This document shows positions 25,871 to 42,471 of a stretch of 64,000 nucleotides of DNA, piece by piece; position 1 is the first letter of the stretch; each line of letters opens with the position of its first letter. Under the pieces are notes generated by a model, which saw nothing but the letters and a program-made list of their open reading frames with translations, did no database searches and was not told the origin of the DNA. This DNA comes from Limanda limanda (lineage: Eukaryota > Chordata > Actinopteri > Pleuronectiformes > Pleuronectidae): positions 22,979,090 through 23,043,089 of the forward strand of contig NC_083638.1 of assembly GCF_963576545.1 (NCBI RefSeq), read 5' to 3'. The translations under genes were made by a program, and so were the position numbers.

Positions 25871-26394
25871 AAGAGAGCAAGAAGGTTCAGTCCTGACACA
25901 AGGTGAGAGTGTGGAAGCAGGAGGTCTTTGAAGATATCCGATCCTTCGATCAACAGTTTTAATGTTGTACAAATCCCCAAATCACAACTGATGGAATGAC
26001 CATCAGTATAGGACAATATTTAGCTAATATTGCTAATACTTGTGTAATGCCACTCTGAGAGTTACAAAAATGTCCCTTCTTTTGTTCTCTCTATCCTCTT
26101 TCTTCTCTTGGCTCCCTCGCCTCCTTTTTCTCCTCTTTCCACCATTTCTCCTCTTTCCACCCAACCCTTGGAAGCCCACTGCCCCCCTTTTGGGCAAAGA
26201 GACGTTTTAGAAGTATTTGCTAATTGTGGGAACAGTTGGGTTTATCTTGACAATACATGATAGGGTCTCTGCCCGTCCAGACATACGTATATTAAACAGA
26301 ACGTATTTGATGCGCTCACGAAATTACAGCGTGAAACCAAAACTAACTGGATCAAATTTAACAACGCAATTAAAACCTTAGTTTGGACCATATT

Positions 26395-26640
26395 CCAGAC
26401 TTTCAGGTGTGAAAACACCTGGAAACGGACTTGTTTCAGCAACCACTGGAGTCGCCCTCTGCTGGTCATCTGTGAGAATACAGGTTTCATGTGACTGGGT
26501 ATTCACTTTGCGGCAGCAGCTCTCGTTACTTTCTCTTTTGTCAAACTCTCCCCGTTGGCTTCCCATGGCTCTTTGCCTGGCTTCACCTGGTGGCACAGTA
26601 CAGTTTGAAGTGTTTCAGGATTTAGTGGAGAACATCATAT
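26395..26640. repeat. possible fish repeat fragment
   Basis: The phrase agcaaccactggagtcgccc with 'tctgctggtcatc' and 'ttggcttcccatggc' resembles a dispersed fish element I recall as 'agcaaccactggagtcgcccc...'. The 141-codon open frame that overlaps it (26409-26834) has no known domain and I do not call it a gene. Confidence 0.4.
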
Positions 26641-27324
26641 ACAGCAGCTTCAGGTGGTCTGTGGCAAAGGGCCACACCCGTGCAAAAAGAAAGGAAGCTT
26701 CAAGTACTTCACAGCTCAGTTGTCTCCTCCCAAAACACACAGACATTCTCTTATCGTGCACAACAGAGGACTTCATGGGTGTGCTTGGTGTATCAGTTAC
26801 AGAAAAACTCATCAAGACGTCTGGGTGTTTCTGAAATGCACTAAACCGCTTCCTCTCCACAAAAGTCAATGGATCTCGCTCAAGGCAAAAAGCATAAAGT
26901 CCCTTTCCCCTAACAAATACTGTAACCCACCCACTGCCTTATCACTTTATGGGAAAGTTGGGTCTCACATACAATGCGCATGGATTGTGTTGCAGTATCT
27001 TTGTAGGTTATACACGCACACACACACACACGCACACACACAAACACACACACACACAAACACACACACATGAGTCTGAAACAGGATCAAAACAACACGA
27101 ATGTTGCTGATTATGTTGCACCTGCTAAATACAGTGAGTATTGAAACCTTTATTTATATAAAATAATCTCAATTACACTATATGACATTTAAGCACATCC
27201 TTATTCACAAGAATACAAAGGCTTTCAAGTCTCAGAGAGTCTGCCATTGCATTGTTTTCACACAGGGCTGTTTTTAGTCTGAATGCTTGCTGACCTATGT
27301 TGATACCAATTATGTAATTTTGTA

Positions 27325-27420
27325 GAAAAGCGGACAAAATGGAGGTTGGCCAAATATTCTTATCCAGAAAAGTCAAACACAGTGACTTTCAGTATGTGCA
27401 GGAGCAGAATGGAGCCTCGT
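27325..27420 (+). pseudogene. bmal1: bmal1 relic: bHLH segment (tentative)
   Basis: GAAAAGCGG followed by ACAAAATG resembles codons for EKR(RR)DKM with a 7-nt gap. TCCAGAAAA at 27363 resembles SRK of the BMAL1 bHLH. After it TGACT-T--CAG-ATG--TGCAG follows the codons for LTVLRMAVQ with gaps. About 37 nt between these blocks would be missing. Taken alone this is weak; its order relative to the following segments supports it. Confidence 0.45.
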
Positions 27421-27646
27421 GGTCTATTCGACTTCAGGGTGAAATTTCTCTCCTGCTTTACTCCAACAACTTTCAGGAGGATTTAATGCTGATGAGAAGC
27501 AAATCAAACTCACAAAAATCTGAAGAGCAACAGCAGCTAGAGAACTTCACTTTTAGGTCACTCAGTAAATAACTCCATAGACGACACTGATCCCAGATCC
27601 ATAATCAAACATCACATATCCAGACATTTCAGCGAGGTCTCTGGTG

Positions 27647-27735
27647 AAACCTCACTACACAGAGTGCAGGAACAAACACACAACAGCAGCTGATGCCTTA
27701 GTGTTCTTCTTTTCCTAAGACCATTCATTCTTCTA
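27647..27735 (+). pseudogene. bmal1: bmal1 relic: start of PAS-A
   Basis: CTACACAGAG at 27655 followed by AACAAAC fits the codons of NPYTEANYKP. Then, after a deletion, GCAGCTGATG at 27686 opens AAD-x-x-x-F, matching RAADGFLFVVGCDRGKIL. The Cys codon is replaced by TAA, and ATTCTTCTA stands where ILF is expected. The stop and deletions rule out function. Confidence 0.65.
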
Positions 27736-27779
27736 ACCCTAACCCTAGTAAAAGAAAGATATCTGTGTCCTTGTGGTCC

Positions 27780-27865
27780 TTTGCATCACAATAAAAGTTA
27801 AAGTGAAGCTTTGTCCAAGATTGTTGCTCCAAGGACAAAGAATGTTCCTCATACTGAGAAAATGT
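27780..27865 (+). pseudogene. bmal1: bmal1 relic: end of PAS-A
   Basis: CATCACAA, then TTAAAGTGAAG and TTTGTCC, follow the codons for HPKDIAKVKEQLSS with small gaps. GCTCCAAGG and CTCATA at 27826-27853 follow APRERLI. The frame is broken by indels. Confidence 0.55.
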
Positions 27866-28151
27866 CTTCTCAGTGTGCAAAAAAAAAAAAAAAAAGGAAC
27901 TGCCAGATCAATATATGCAGGCAGGCGAGCACTCGACACTCGAGTGCAAACCTCCCTAATGCGATAAAAAAGTAGGCCCTCTTCTACTTGTTGCTATGGA
28001 AACCAGTGATCTGTGGGAACCTAAACATTGTGAGGACGCCAAACTCTAACAGAAGAGTCTTGTTTACGAATGAGGAATGAATGTTGCCTGGGTGTTGTCA
28101 TTCAAATTGAGACAAGGGTTGAAATATTTCTTGATAGAAGAGACATTCAGA

Positions 28152-28195
28152 GAAGAAGTGCAGCGGCAGATCTGTCACATTCACTCCTCCGGGGC
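28152..28195 (+). pseudogene. bmal1: bmal1 relic: PAS-A/PAS-B linker
   Basis: GAAGAAGTGCAGCGGCAGAT at 28152 then TGTCACATTCACTCCTCCGG translate to EEVQRQI-CHIHSSG. This aligns with BMAL1 KKADRKSFCTIHSTG, less one codon. Six nearly consecutive positions (C-x-IHS-x-G) agree. Confidence 0.6.
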
Positions 28196-28199
28196 CAGA

Positions 28200-31100
28200 C
28201 TGTGTCCAGCTGAATAACGTCTGTGACCAAGTCCACTGTCGAGTCAGTCATGTGAAGGAATAAAATAGTTTGCAGACAAAATATTTGGTGGAACACAACA
28301 GATCACACTCAAATAGAAAACATTTTATTATTGAGAACATATTTGGATACCAGGTTTAAGAATATCTCATATAGCGACTGGGATTCATTCAGAAACTGGG
28401 GAAAAGCACTCTGATAATGTTTCTCTACCAAGGTTTTGACTTTGGTCATAACAGTTAATTTTGCAGAGAATAAATGTGGTGAGTGAGGTGATAAAAAAGG
28501 ACAGGGAGCAGAATACATGCATTCAGCCGTGGATGAGCACGTTAACTCCTGAGATTTTGTTTTGACTGGTATTTCTTTAAAGAGACGAACATTGTGATTC
28601 AGTCTCTTGAATTCAACAGCCACACTTTTCACAGTCGGGAACTTGGACAGACATAACAATGTTTAGTCATCAGCTGATCAAAGTTGCCAGAACCTAATTT
28701 CACCATGACAGCCAAATGTCACAGCCCCAGCAGGATGTGTTATATTTACTCTCCAGTGGTTTTCTTTCAGGGTTTTTCCTTGTGACTCCCTCCTGACAGA
28801 TGGAGCAGTCACATTAGTGTTCATGATAACAATCAGGTCTTTTTCGGGGCTGGATGGAGAATTTCCATCAAAAACTAATTTATCATCCTGCACGCAGGTT
28901 TAAACCAGATATTATACTGTACCATGCAAAATACTGAAATCTATACAGAGCAACCGTATGTTGTATCTTTAGTTAGGCAGTATAGCCCATAATCATGTAC
29001 ACCTAGGATGTCAGGTTTTCATCACAAAAATAACCAGTGGCTGGATTAAAACGGAATTTAGTTAAATGATGCAGAATGGTTCAAGAAAGAAGCCATTAAG
29101 TTTTGGGGCTGATTTGCATCAGGGGGAGGATGTAGGACATTTTTTTCACTGTCTTTATCTTTGCGAGACAGGAAGCGATTTTACAACAATTTCGTTGATT
29201 TCACAGAAAATTATTTGTGGATGTTGCTGGAAAAAATCTGACTGGTTCAGAGAACTGATATTTATCTGCAGCTCCGAATACAAATCTGGATCCACTCTAG
29301 ATGCTTCAGGCCTTTTTTCTATTAAGGGTCCAAACTAATCTCCTTAATATCTGAGTAAGTGGAGACTGAGGCAGTAATCATCAGACACACTGATGCCATG
29401 CAGCTGAAGTACACTCTGTAAACATAATTACATTTACACAGTAGTTATATTCCACTGTAGCAGAGAATCCCCCTTGTATTTGATGATTGATATGACATGG
29501 CTCAGTCAACACACACAAATGTGCCCATTAGCGCATTTAGTCTCATGTTTCTTTTGTCTGACTCTGACATTTGACCTTTTGCATAGCTGCCTCGTCTCTG
29601 CTTTCACATTGTGCTGCTCGGCTTTTGTCATTTTTGTTGATGTTTTCAACAATACAAATTGTTTCTATGGCAATTCTGTGGTTCCAGTGGACTGACAGGA
29701 AAGCTGAATTAGAAAAATAAAGTTATATTGAGCTGCATACGCAAAATATTTATAGTCACTCTGTTTACGAAGATGCTCAGTCATCCAAGTTATGGGATAT
29801 TTACAAATATCAAAAGGCATCAGACAACTGGATGACATGAGACAAATCAAATACCAATGCCTCCAGTGATGACATTTTTTTAGTACAATAGCAAGTACAA
29901 ATTGGCCTCGACTTAAAGTATTATTTGTACTTTTATGAATAGCTGTTAAAGATTTATTGTCATGGGATAAACCACCTCGAGATATATTATCTTGTTTTTA
30001 ACAAACACTTACAAACAACACAGTACAAGGGACAATAATATGGAACACAAGAGTTAAAAAACAACAATGAGAACAAACACGAGAACAAAGTGGACAGAAA
30101 GAACAAAAGACAAAAATTACAAACTCAGACGCAACATAATCAAAACACTAGACACAATCAAAGTAGAGTAATTAAAGATCCTTTGAAATAATAATACGAG
30201 AAATCATGGAAAACATGGATCATCGACCTTGTTACTGAAAACACTCAATTTTTTAAAACTGAGACATTTATTTTGAATAACCTAAATGATCAATTATGTT
30301 ATTCATTCATATTTGATTTGGGCAGATGTGTCTCAACCACAAAGGGCCTAAGGTTTTATGCTGTTCCATTGTGAGCTTCTTCACTTTTTCCTTGAACACA
30401 ACAGATCAAAGCCTCAAGTGGACGTTCAAGACTCTGTTCCTTTATTTGTTTAATGTTCGGCTCTCACATGGTTTTCACTTAGCTTTGATCTTTTGTGGAA
30501 ACAAACATACTGTAGCCAAAGTGTATCTCTTTTTAATGTGCTGTAAAACTTCCTGTTAATGAAAGCAAACAACACTACTGATAATACTTGCATTTGTTGT
30601 ATTTGTTATAAGATACAAAAAAACTATAGTAAATTACAGCCTGTGAGTATTAAAATGACAATATGACTAAATTATGATAGTCACAGAAAATGCTTTTATT
30701 TCAGGGTTCAGAAATTACAGCATTAAAACAGAACCCACGTGTTTCATTCGATTTCACTCATGTCGGTATTTGGTGCACTGACACTTGATTCCCCAGAAAG
30801 AGCAGATGGTGGGATTCAGTTTAATAAGGTGTAATGTTGCACGTTCACATCTCTCAGGCTGGGTTATATTAAATTAGAAGACACCAGAGCCTGTTCTCAC
30901 CCATCTGTTAAAGAATGAGGGTGGAAAGCGTAAAAAAAGAAAGAAAATCAAACTTATAGACGTCCAGAGTGTCTGATTGAAACCAACAAAGAAATGAACT
31001 GGTCTGAACCCAGTGTTCTGTGTGGATGAACTGGGGTGACCCTGGTTATTATTACATCCCTCTGATCCACTTATCAGTTGTATGAAGGTCGTCATCTTAC

Positions 31101-31960
31101 TGCAGCATTTGTTTTCTAATTAGAAATAAAGCCAGATGACATTTCTTCCTCCTCTCTTCTATTTATTTTCTTGACCCATTTAAACATGTACTGTTTTATT
31201 TACTGAACAGTAATGTGCATAAATAACAGAATTGTGCCATATTCAGCTGAGACATATGCTCCAGTCTGACAGATCACACTCCAGATGTTGTGGGTGTAAA
31301 TGAGAGCACGAGGCAAAGTGTTGGTGGTGTAAGCAAACTGTACGTGACCAACGTTTAGAGGAGGATTCAAATGGAAGACGTTTAACATTTTACTTAAGTA
31401 GGAGTACAAATAAATAGACAAAGATGTACTCAAGTGAAAGTTACAATACCTACTTTTGTACTTGAGTAGAAGTAAGCAAATACTTTTTAGTATATATGTA
31501 TTTAGTATTAAAAAAAAAGAACTTTGCAGAGAGTAATCTATTTCCTAATGACATTCAAGTACATCAGTATCACTTAGTCTCAGGGCAGGCTTTTCCAAAT
31601 CCAATGCACGAACATTTTATCTGATCCTTTTTTTCACTGTAATTGAGTTCCAATGTGGCATCATCAATTTGTCTGTTGCACTCTGCTGCCCCCATATGGT
31701 GAAAAGAGGCTTTTCATGGCACATAATTGTGATCTCTCATGAGGTCTTATGAAAATAACTTTTGATTTCTTCTCTCTTTTATTTAAACTTGAATCATCAG
31801 TTTATAATCAAACAACAACACTAGACACATATTATGACATTATTGTTTTAAAATTATAAAATTAAAATAGAGAAGCATTCCTCATCATTCTGAGACATTT
31901 TCTCCTCTGTCGTTATCATTTTAGTAACAAACTCAGATAAAAACATGACCTCAACAACAA
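28200..31960. other. interval within the bmal1 relic
   Basis: 3.8 kb between linker and PAS-B segments, where human ARNTL also has introns. AT-rich. Open frames on the minus strand at 28309-28659 and 28678-28893 and on the plus strand at 29066-29338 match nothing I know. A run like tgtacttgagtagaagtaa at 31455-31475 is a common fish repeat motif. Confidence 0.5.
31385..31515. repeat. fish 'acttgagtagaagta' repeat relic
   Basis: Phrases acttaagtaggagtacaaat, ctcaagtgaaagttacaat and tgtacttgagtagaagtaa are typical of a dispersed fish repeat. A related trace occurs at 41690-41760 (aggacttttatttttcactg, tggtattagtacttgtgagt). Confidence 0.6.
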
Positions 31961-31964
31961 CAAA

Positions 31965-32085
31965 TGAGATCTGAACCTTTTTTAAGGGCAACGGCCATTT
32001 TGGTTCACTCACCTCATGTTGGGCAGGGAACATCATTTTCATGAAGATGACAAAAAGCAAAACTTGATGAACTGTTATTGCAGGC
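31965..32085 (+). pseudogene. bmal1: bmal1 relic: first half of PAS-B
   Basis: Codons 31985-32002 read RATAIL, exactly as in BMAL1 DQRATAILAYLPQELLG. CCTCA then TGTTGGGC, with a 5-nt deletion, stands for PQELLG. TTTCATGAAGATGAC at 32037-32051 gives FHEDD against FHQDD. TTGATGAACTGTTAT then resembles LAECH with indels. The frame is lost twice. Confidence 0.75.
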
Positions 32086-32257
32086 ATTCACAGTGTCTTC
32101 ACTCAAAGTCAAGGGTCCACGTTCAGTTATTAGACTGATGAGTGTGAAGGTCGTCTGGTCTCCTCTGGTGGAATTACAGAGCTCTGCAGTTCATCTTACC
32201 TGTGGACACTTCATCCATTATTTGCCCTGGTGCTCCTCTGTCGCTGTCTGCTGTGAG

Positions 32258-32406
32258 GGCTGCAGACGAGAGAGGATCAATACCAGCTGCTGTGAGTTCA
32301 AGTTAAAAGATGGATCATTCATCACATTAAGAAGCTGCTGCTTCAGGTTTATGGACCCTCGGACCAAAGAGGTTGAGACTACTGTCTCTTCCAATAGAGA
32401 GGTGAC
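32258..32406 (+). pseudogene. bmal1: bmal1 relic: second half of PAS-B, best preserved exon
   Basis: CTGCAGACGAGAGAG (32260-32274) encodes LQTRE. A 2-nt deletion shifts frame and INTSCCEFKLKDGSFITLRS continues, followed by F-x-FM-x-P-x-TKEVE and VSSN. By eye about 30 of 47 residues equal human BMAL1. Two tryptophans constant in BMAL1 (in RWF and NPW) are now Cys and Arg. The donor gtaagt at 32407 is intact and in phase 2, as expected after ...STNTVV. The conserved donor with a broken frame indicates a once-spliced exon, not a processed copy. Confidence 0.9.
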
Positions 32407-32845
32407 GTAAGTAAAACTGTCTTTTTCTATCCCGATACAAAATCATGTTGTATCAATCTGTTCCATGACATACTTTATTTTATCCTGTCATTACTTACTG
32501 CTAGGCATTGATTGCTATACATTTTGCTTTTATTTAAACAAAAAATAGCAAATAAGTTGTTTTAGCTAAAACGTCAAACTTGAGTTGACACGATAGGAAA
32601 AGTAAGACTCACCAACCTGAGCAGGAACAAAATGTATCTGAACCAAATGCCGGCATCCACAAGGTACATGTTGAGATATATTTGACAGGATAAGACATGT
32701 TTCATCACCTTTCCTCTGGTCACATGGCCGACCTGACAGCAGCTCTAATCAGAACAGAGTTAATGAAGATAAACGCTGAGCTCTGATGTTGCAGCTCTCA
32801 AATCAGAGGCTGCAGATTAATCATCCAGTATCTTGCTGCCTTCAG

Positions 32846-32910
32846 GTATCTGCAATCTGGATCTTTAAATATTCAGAGACTTCAGAGCTCTTCCCCAGAC
32901 GCTCTCAGAT
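32846..32910 (+). pseudogene. bmal1: bmal1 relic: exon after PAS-B (very tentative)
   Basis: After an acceptor-like ctgccttcag, GCAATCTGGA resembles the codons of ANVLE with a 3-nt gap, and CTCTTCCCCAGACGCTC resembles TFPQLT. The match is short and could be chance. It is kept because it falls in the expected place between better segments. Confidence 0.25.
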
Positions 32911-33142
32911 TCATCATATCTGGGATCAACCACGTGTGACTCTATCATGGATCAAATATACAAAGGTATTTTTTCATTTTGATGTCTTTATTTCATGATT
33001 TTAGGTTTTATTTTTAAACAACCATTTCAAGCTTTGCACAAAAAGATTTTGACCACAACAGCCTGTGCTCTGCTTAATATCTTGGCCTCGGGAGGAGCAT
33101 AACATCACATATCAGATCCAGTCAATGACTACATATCCCATT

Positions 33143-33195
33143 ACAAGATTCAGAGACATCTGAGAGGAATCAACTGGAGATCATGACACTAAGTG
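33143..33195 (+). pseudogene. bmal1: bmal1 relic: C-terminal KIGRMIAEEIMEIH segment
   Basis: ACAAGATTCAGAGACATCTG then AGAGGAATCAACTGGAGATC follows, with small indels, the codons for GKIGRMIAEEIMEIHRIR. The phrase AGAGGAA-TCA--TGGAGATC is the clearest part. It lies about 500 bp before the btbd10 stop codon on the other strand. Confidence 0.55.
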
Positions 33196-33691
33196 GTGAT
33201 TACTGATTTTCTCCATGACCAGAAAGTCATACTAGTGAGTCTGGCTTTCTTCCCCCCTAAGCACATTTAGTAAGTAGGCCACCCAAGACAATCAAACTTA
33301 AAGTAATCATCAAATTAAAACCTGTGTGAAAACAGTGACACCACAAAGTGTGCTCAGCCAAACGTATCAAATTAAGGTACAAGAACATTGTAAATAATAT
33401 GTTATTAATAAGTGTTTTACAGATTTTTTTCCCAAACAGAAAAATAAATTCCTTTGGTCAAGTAAAAAACAAAATTTAAAATAATAATAGTGAACTTTTC
33501 CTTTCACCAGTCTTTTATCCCTCATGATTCTTCTTGTATAGTCTTCCAGGTTCTTGAGGCTCTAAGGCTGCAAATGAGGTGTCAAGGCAATATGGTTATG
33601 GTGCCCCTGGCGCTCCACACTGCAGCATGCTGGGAGATGGACTAGAAGAGTAGGAAAGGAGCAGAGGCATTGAAAGAGGACCAGAGCACCG

Positions 33692-39429
<5,738 letters not shown>

Positions 39430-39604
39430 TCAGAGTCTCAGAATTTGTTATACTTCTAATTGAAGATAAGGCAAAGTAGAGCCAAAAGAGAACAATCCTT
39501 GAAACGCCAAATTATCTCGCAAACTGCTGACAGACAGTAGCTTTCCATATTTTCTTCCACAGCCAAGCTGAGGGTACTGAGGGGATTTCTGAATGAACAG
39601 GGCC

Positions 39605-39727
39605 CATTCTAGGGTAAAGAAAGCAACAATTCGTACACTTTAACACACTAGTGACAACATCAGTAGGATTATCTTATATTCAATATCAGCCAAATTTCTC
39701 CAAAATATAACACACTTAACCTTTTAA
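39605..39727 (+). mobile_element. truncated TTAA-type MITE (family of 22889-23210)
   Basis: The phrase acacactagtgacaacatca, gtaggattatcttatattca and aacacacttaaccttttaa follows the right half of the 22889-23210 element. The left half is missing. It lies in btbd10 intron 1. Confidence 0.65.
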
Positions 39728-40047
39728 GCGACATTAAATAAAATATTTAAAACCCCCTCAAATTCAGATGATTACATTTCTTTTTTCTTGCCTGTTATAT
39801 TCATGAAGGTATGATTTACTGCAGATCAGTTTTATTATACTGAAGTAATTTAAGCTATGTACACCTGATAAAGTGCCAAGTGAAGGTGTATATACCCTTA
39901 TAGTACACGAGTACTTCGCCCTAACATGATAGTGCAGAATGCAGTAGTTCATACAGGGGCACTGAAAAACTTACAGATAAATAATGTGACACAGAGATGT
40001 ATAGATTCCAGCTCGTCGGCGGCTGACCCCGCGTCCCTGCGGTGACC

Positions 40048-40118
40048 TTTAGAGATGTTTTCTAATTATTGAAAAGAAACTGAAATGTCACATTATCTTA
40101 TTGTAAATATTCAGAACC
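40048..40118. repeat. 71-bp exact direct duplication, copy B (btbd10 intron 1)
   Basis: AT-rich insert in a GC-rich context (ctgcggtgacc before, ggagggtcggg after), 27 nt inside the intron from the exon 1 donor. ACC stands just before the insert and at its end, a 3-bp repeat at the junction. It has no terminal inverted repeat and no long target duplication, so it does not look like a transposon. Confidence 0.9.
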
Positions 40119-40145
40119 GGAGGGTCGGGTTCTCAGCTGGCTCAC

Positions 40146-40500
40146 CTCGAGTACTCTGGCAGAATTTGCGAGGTCGACTCGTCGCTTTTCACTCCCAGTT
40201 CTCGGTGTGACTGGAGCTGCTGTCATATGACCGCGGACAAGCTGCCATCAGCCGCACAGGGACAGGGACGAGCCCGGTCTGGATCTGTCACCGTTCATAA
40301 TCTGATTCATGGCACAAATCAACAGGTCAGGTCCTGCGATCAGCCGCTGACACGGACCGAGCACTGGTCTGTGACTGGGTGGGAGAGAGTCGCTGACTGG
40401 GACACGGAGCCGGACGGTGTCCGGTGTCTCACTCAGGGACAAAGTCTTCTCGTCCCCGCTGCTGTCAGACTGAGTCCGACCGGGTTAGCTAGCTCGCTGT
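40146..40500 (-). other. btbd10: btbd10 5'UTR exon 1 (predicted)
   Basis: The donor ctcgag|gtgagc on the minus strand ends this exon at 40146. It joins the acceptor before 39169 (aatagcaccag|tcaggg). The 40-nt segment from 39169 to the ATG is the rest of the 5'UTR. An ATG at 40230 opens a frame that does not join the main frame. The upstream end is not defined. Confidence 0.5.
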
Positions 40501-40805
40501 GTTAGCATTTACCTCGCGAGCTAACGCTAGCTGGCGATGCTAGCGGTGCGTCATAACGCTGTTAATACATTGTTGTGAGCAGCTGAGCGGCTACTGACGC
40601 AGGCCCGACAGAACCGACACACAGGCCGGTCACACGATGCGTGGTGAAGTCTGAAGAGAATAAAAACACACCCACCAAGCTGTCTGTGGCTTCCGCTGAG
40701 ATTTAATCCGAGTAGCTCGGCAGCTAACAGCCATCTCCTTTCAAAACACCGAGCTGACGTCCTGCGTGACGTGTCGGCCGCTAACAAGGCGACGTCATCA
40801 CGCAA
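40500..40805 (-). promoter_or_regulatory. btbd10 CpG-rich promoter with three TGACGT half-CREs
   Basis: CpG density rises sharply from about 40000 to 40800 and falls at 40810. TGACGT occurs at 40755-40760 and 40767-40772 on the plus strand, and ACGTCA (its reverse) at 40792-40797, three within 43 bp. These are CREB/ATF half-sites. No TATA box is seen, in keeping with a housekeeping-type promoter. Confidence 0.6.
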
Positions 40806-40809
40806 CCAC

Positions 40810-42470
40810 GAACTTCAGTCGCTTCTACATTCTGACAGAGAAATAAACTGTATTTTAAAGATTGTGTCCATTTATAATTTTATTCTTCTTTTAATTTTTT
40901 TTTTCTTAGCCTGTATTCACCAATGAGTGCATATACACAGATAGGGATATATATATAGGTAGTAGGACACAGTTTGTGGAGAAAGAGACAAACAAAACAA
41001 ACAAATCATGAGGGTAATAATGATAATAATGAAAGAAATAATATAAAGACAAACAAAACTACCTTTACTTTTCACATTTATATTATGTCATTTACCGTCT
41101 TATTTTTAACAGCTGCTGGACAATTTTCATGTTCCATATCTGTGTGATGGTTCGCGATGGTTTAAATTATTTAATAGTCTACATTGTGTGCTCCATTCTA
41201 TATATATCATTCTAATGAAAACGCCATATAGTGTTGTAAAATCTAAGATGGAATTTGGAGTTGACCGACTTCAACAGGTATCCCAATTTGTTGAATAATA
41301 TAATATTTTCCCCCTCACCTTAGAGCCAATACATTAAAAGTTATATAATCACATTAAAGTTGTCTTAAGAACATTTAGACACTGATCAAACCAAACAATG
41401 GTGTGTTGGGTGAAAGTTTAACCATCTTGATCAAGTTGTGATTGTTGAAGGTGTCACTTTGTTCTCTGGGTAATTCTGACAAACCTTTTGCAATATTTTA
41501 GTTATTTTATAAAACATAAAACTGTTGCATTGGTTAAATAACAATACATTGATCGATGGGCAAATGGAAGCAATTATCAGTTGAAGCCCCAAATACAAAT
41601 TAGTTCAACCTCAGCTGACCATAAGAGTAACATTCTTACACATTAATAATTGTACAAATAATCAAATATATATAATTGAAAGCTATAACACGGGGGCGAT
41701 TCAATGTAGGACTTTTATTTTTCACTGTGGTATTAGTACTTGTGAGTAGAGGATCAAGCTTAATACTAGAAGAAGAAATATGAAAGAAAACTCAAGTGGG
41801 ATAAAAGAGAACACAAATGTTCACAGTTCTGCTACAGCAATGTCATATTATTTGAAACAGAATTGTTGTAATATGGTTATCTGTGTTAATGCAAGATAAT
41901 GAAAACCATCAAGTCTGGACTCAATTTATTTGAGTCTAAAGTTATTTGTAATAAATCTAGTGAAATTAAGCACAAGCCGAGAATGAGCATGACGAGTAAT
42001 TACACAAAAAGATGCCAATGAAACAATGCATGTAAGACTAGCTGGTTAATTGGTCCCTATTTGCATATTGTACATTACAGTTAACAATATACTGTATATT
42101 CTAAATACTCATGTACTGACAATTCATGTTGTCAGTACAAGAGTCAACTTAAATATTATACTAAACTATTTTAACAAAAAACAATGTGAGTGAAGGTCTA
42201 TTTTAATGGCCTGAGTTACTAACCTGTTATAATCATGTTGCTAGAAAGACAAAAGAATGCAATAAAATATATAAGAATCAACCAATTATAAATTAAATAT
42301 TTAAAATACAAGTTATAAAGAAGGAAATAAAACAACAAAATACAAATACAAATAAGGAATACAAATAATTAGATGAGTAAACAAAATAAATAAATGGACA
42401 ATAAAAAACAATAATAATAACAGCTAGAAAAAAGTATTCACTGTGACTTCCTATAATTATGAATGGGGCT
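40810..42470. other. btbd10-pth intergenic region
   Basis: 1.7 kb of AT-rich DNA with no credible exon. It contains a trace of the 'acttgagtagaagta' repeat at 41690-41760 and A/T-rich simple sequence at 42290-42420. Confidence 0.7.
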
Positions 42471-42471
42471 T

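Larger units (their letters stand above)
27325..33195 (+). pseudogene. bmal1: decayed bmal1 (arntl, circadian clock bHLH-PAS factor) gene
   Basis: BMAL1 is the bHLH-PAS partner of CLOCK. At least seven + strand segments correspond in order to its parts: bHLH (27325-27420), PAS-A start (27647-27735), PAS-A end (27780-27865), PAS-A/PAS-B linker (28152-28195), PAS-B (31965-32085 and 32258-32406) and a C-terminal regulatory segment (33143-33195). A possible further one is at 32846-32910. The best segment encodes KDGSFITLRS. They carry frameshifts, stops, codon deletions and changed invariant tryptophans, so no protein can be made. Position and orientation, between rassf10 and btbd10 and tail-to-tail with btbd10, equal human ARNTL. 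I infer loss of one duplicate after the teleost genome duplication. Homology of single short segments is uncertain; collinearity makes the whole convincing. Confidence 0.85.

Noticed and set aside
26409..26834. 141-codon plus-strand frame
   Set aside because: Overlaps a likely fish repeat and shows no domain or exon structure.
28309..28893. Two adjacent minus-strand frames of 116 and 71 codons
   Set aside because: No recognised domain, no splice pattern joining them, ordinary AT-rich composition. Probably chance, and inside the bmal1 relic interval.
40146..40230. Coding start of btbd10 in exon 1 (ATG 40230)
   Set aside because: That frame does not join the MSLHGASGG frame after splicing, and the correct frame has a TGA with no later ATG in exon 1.
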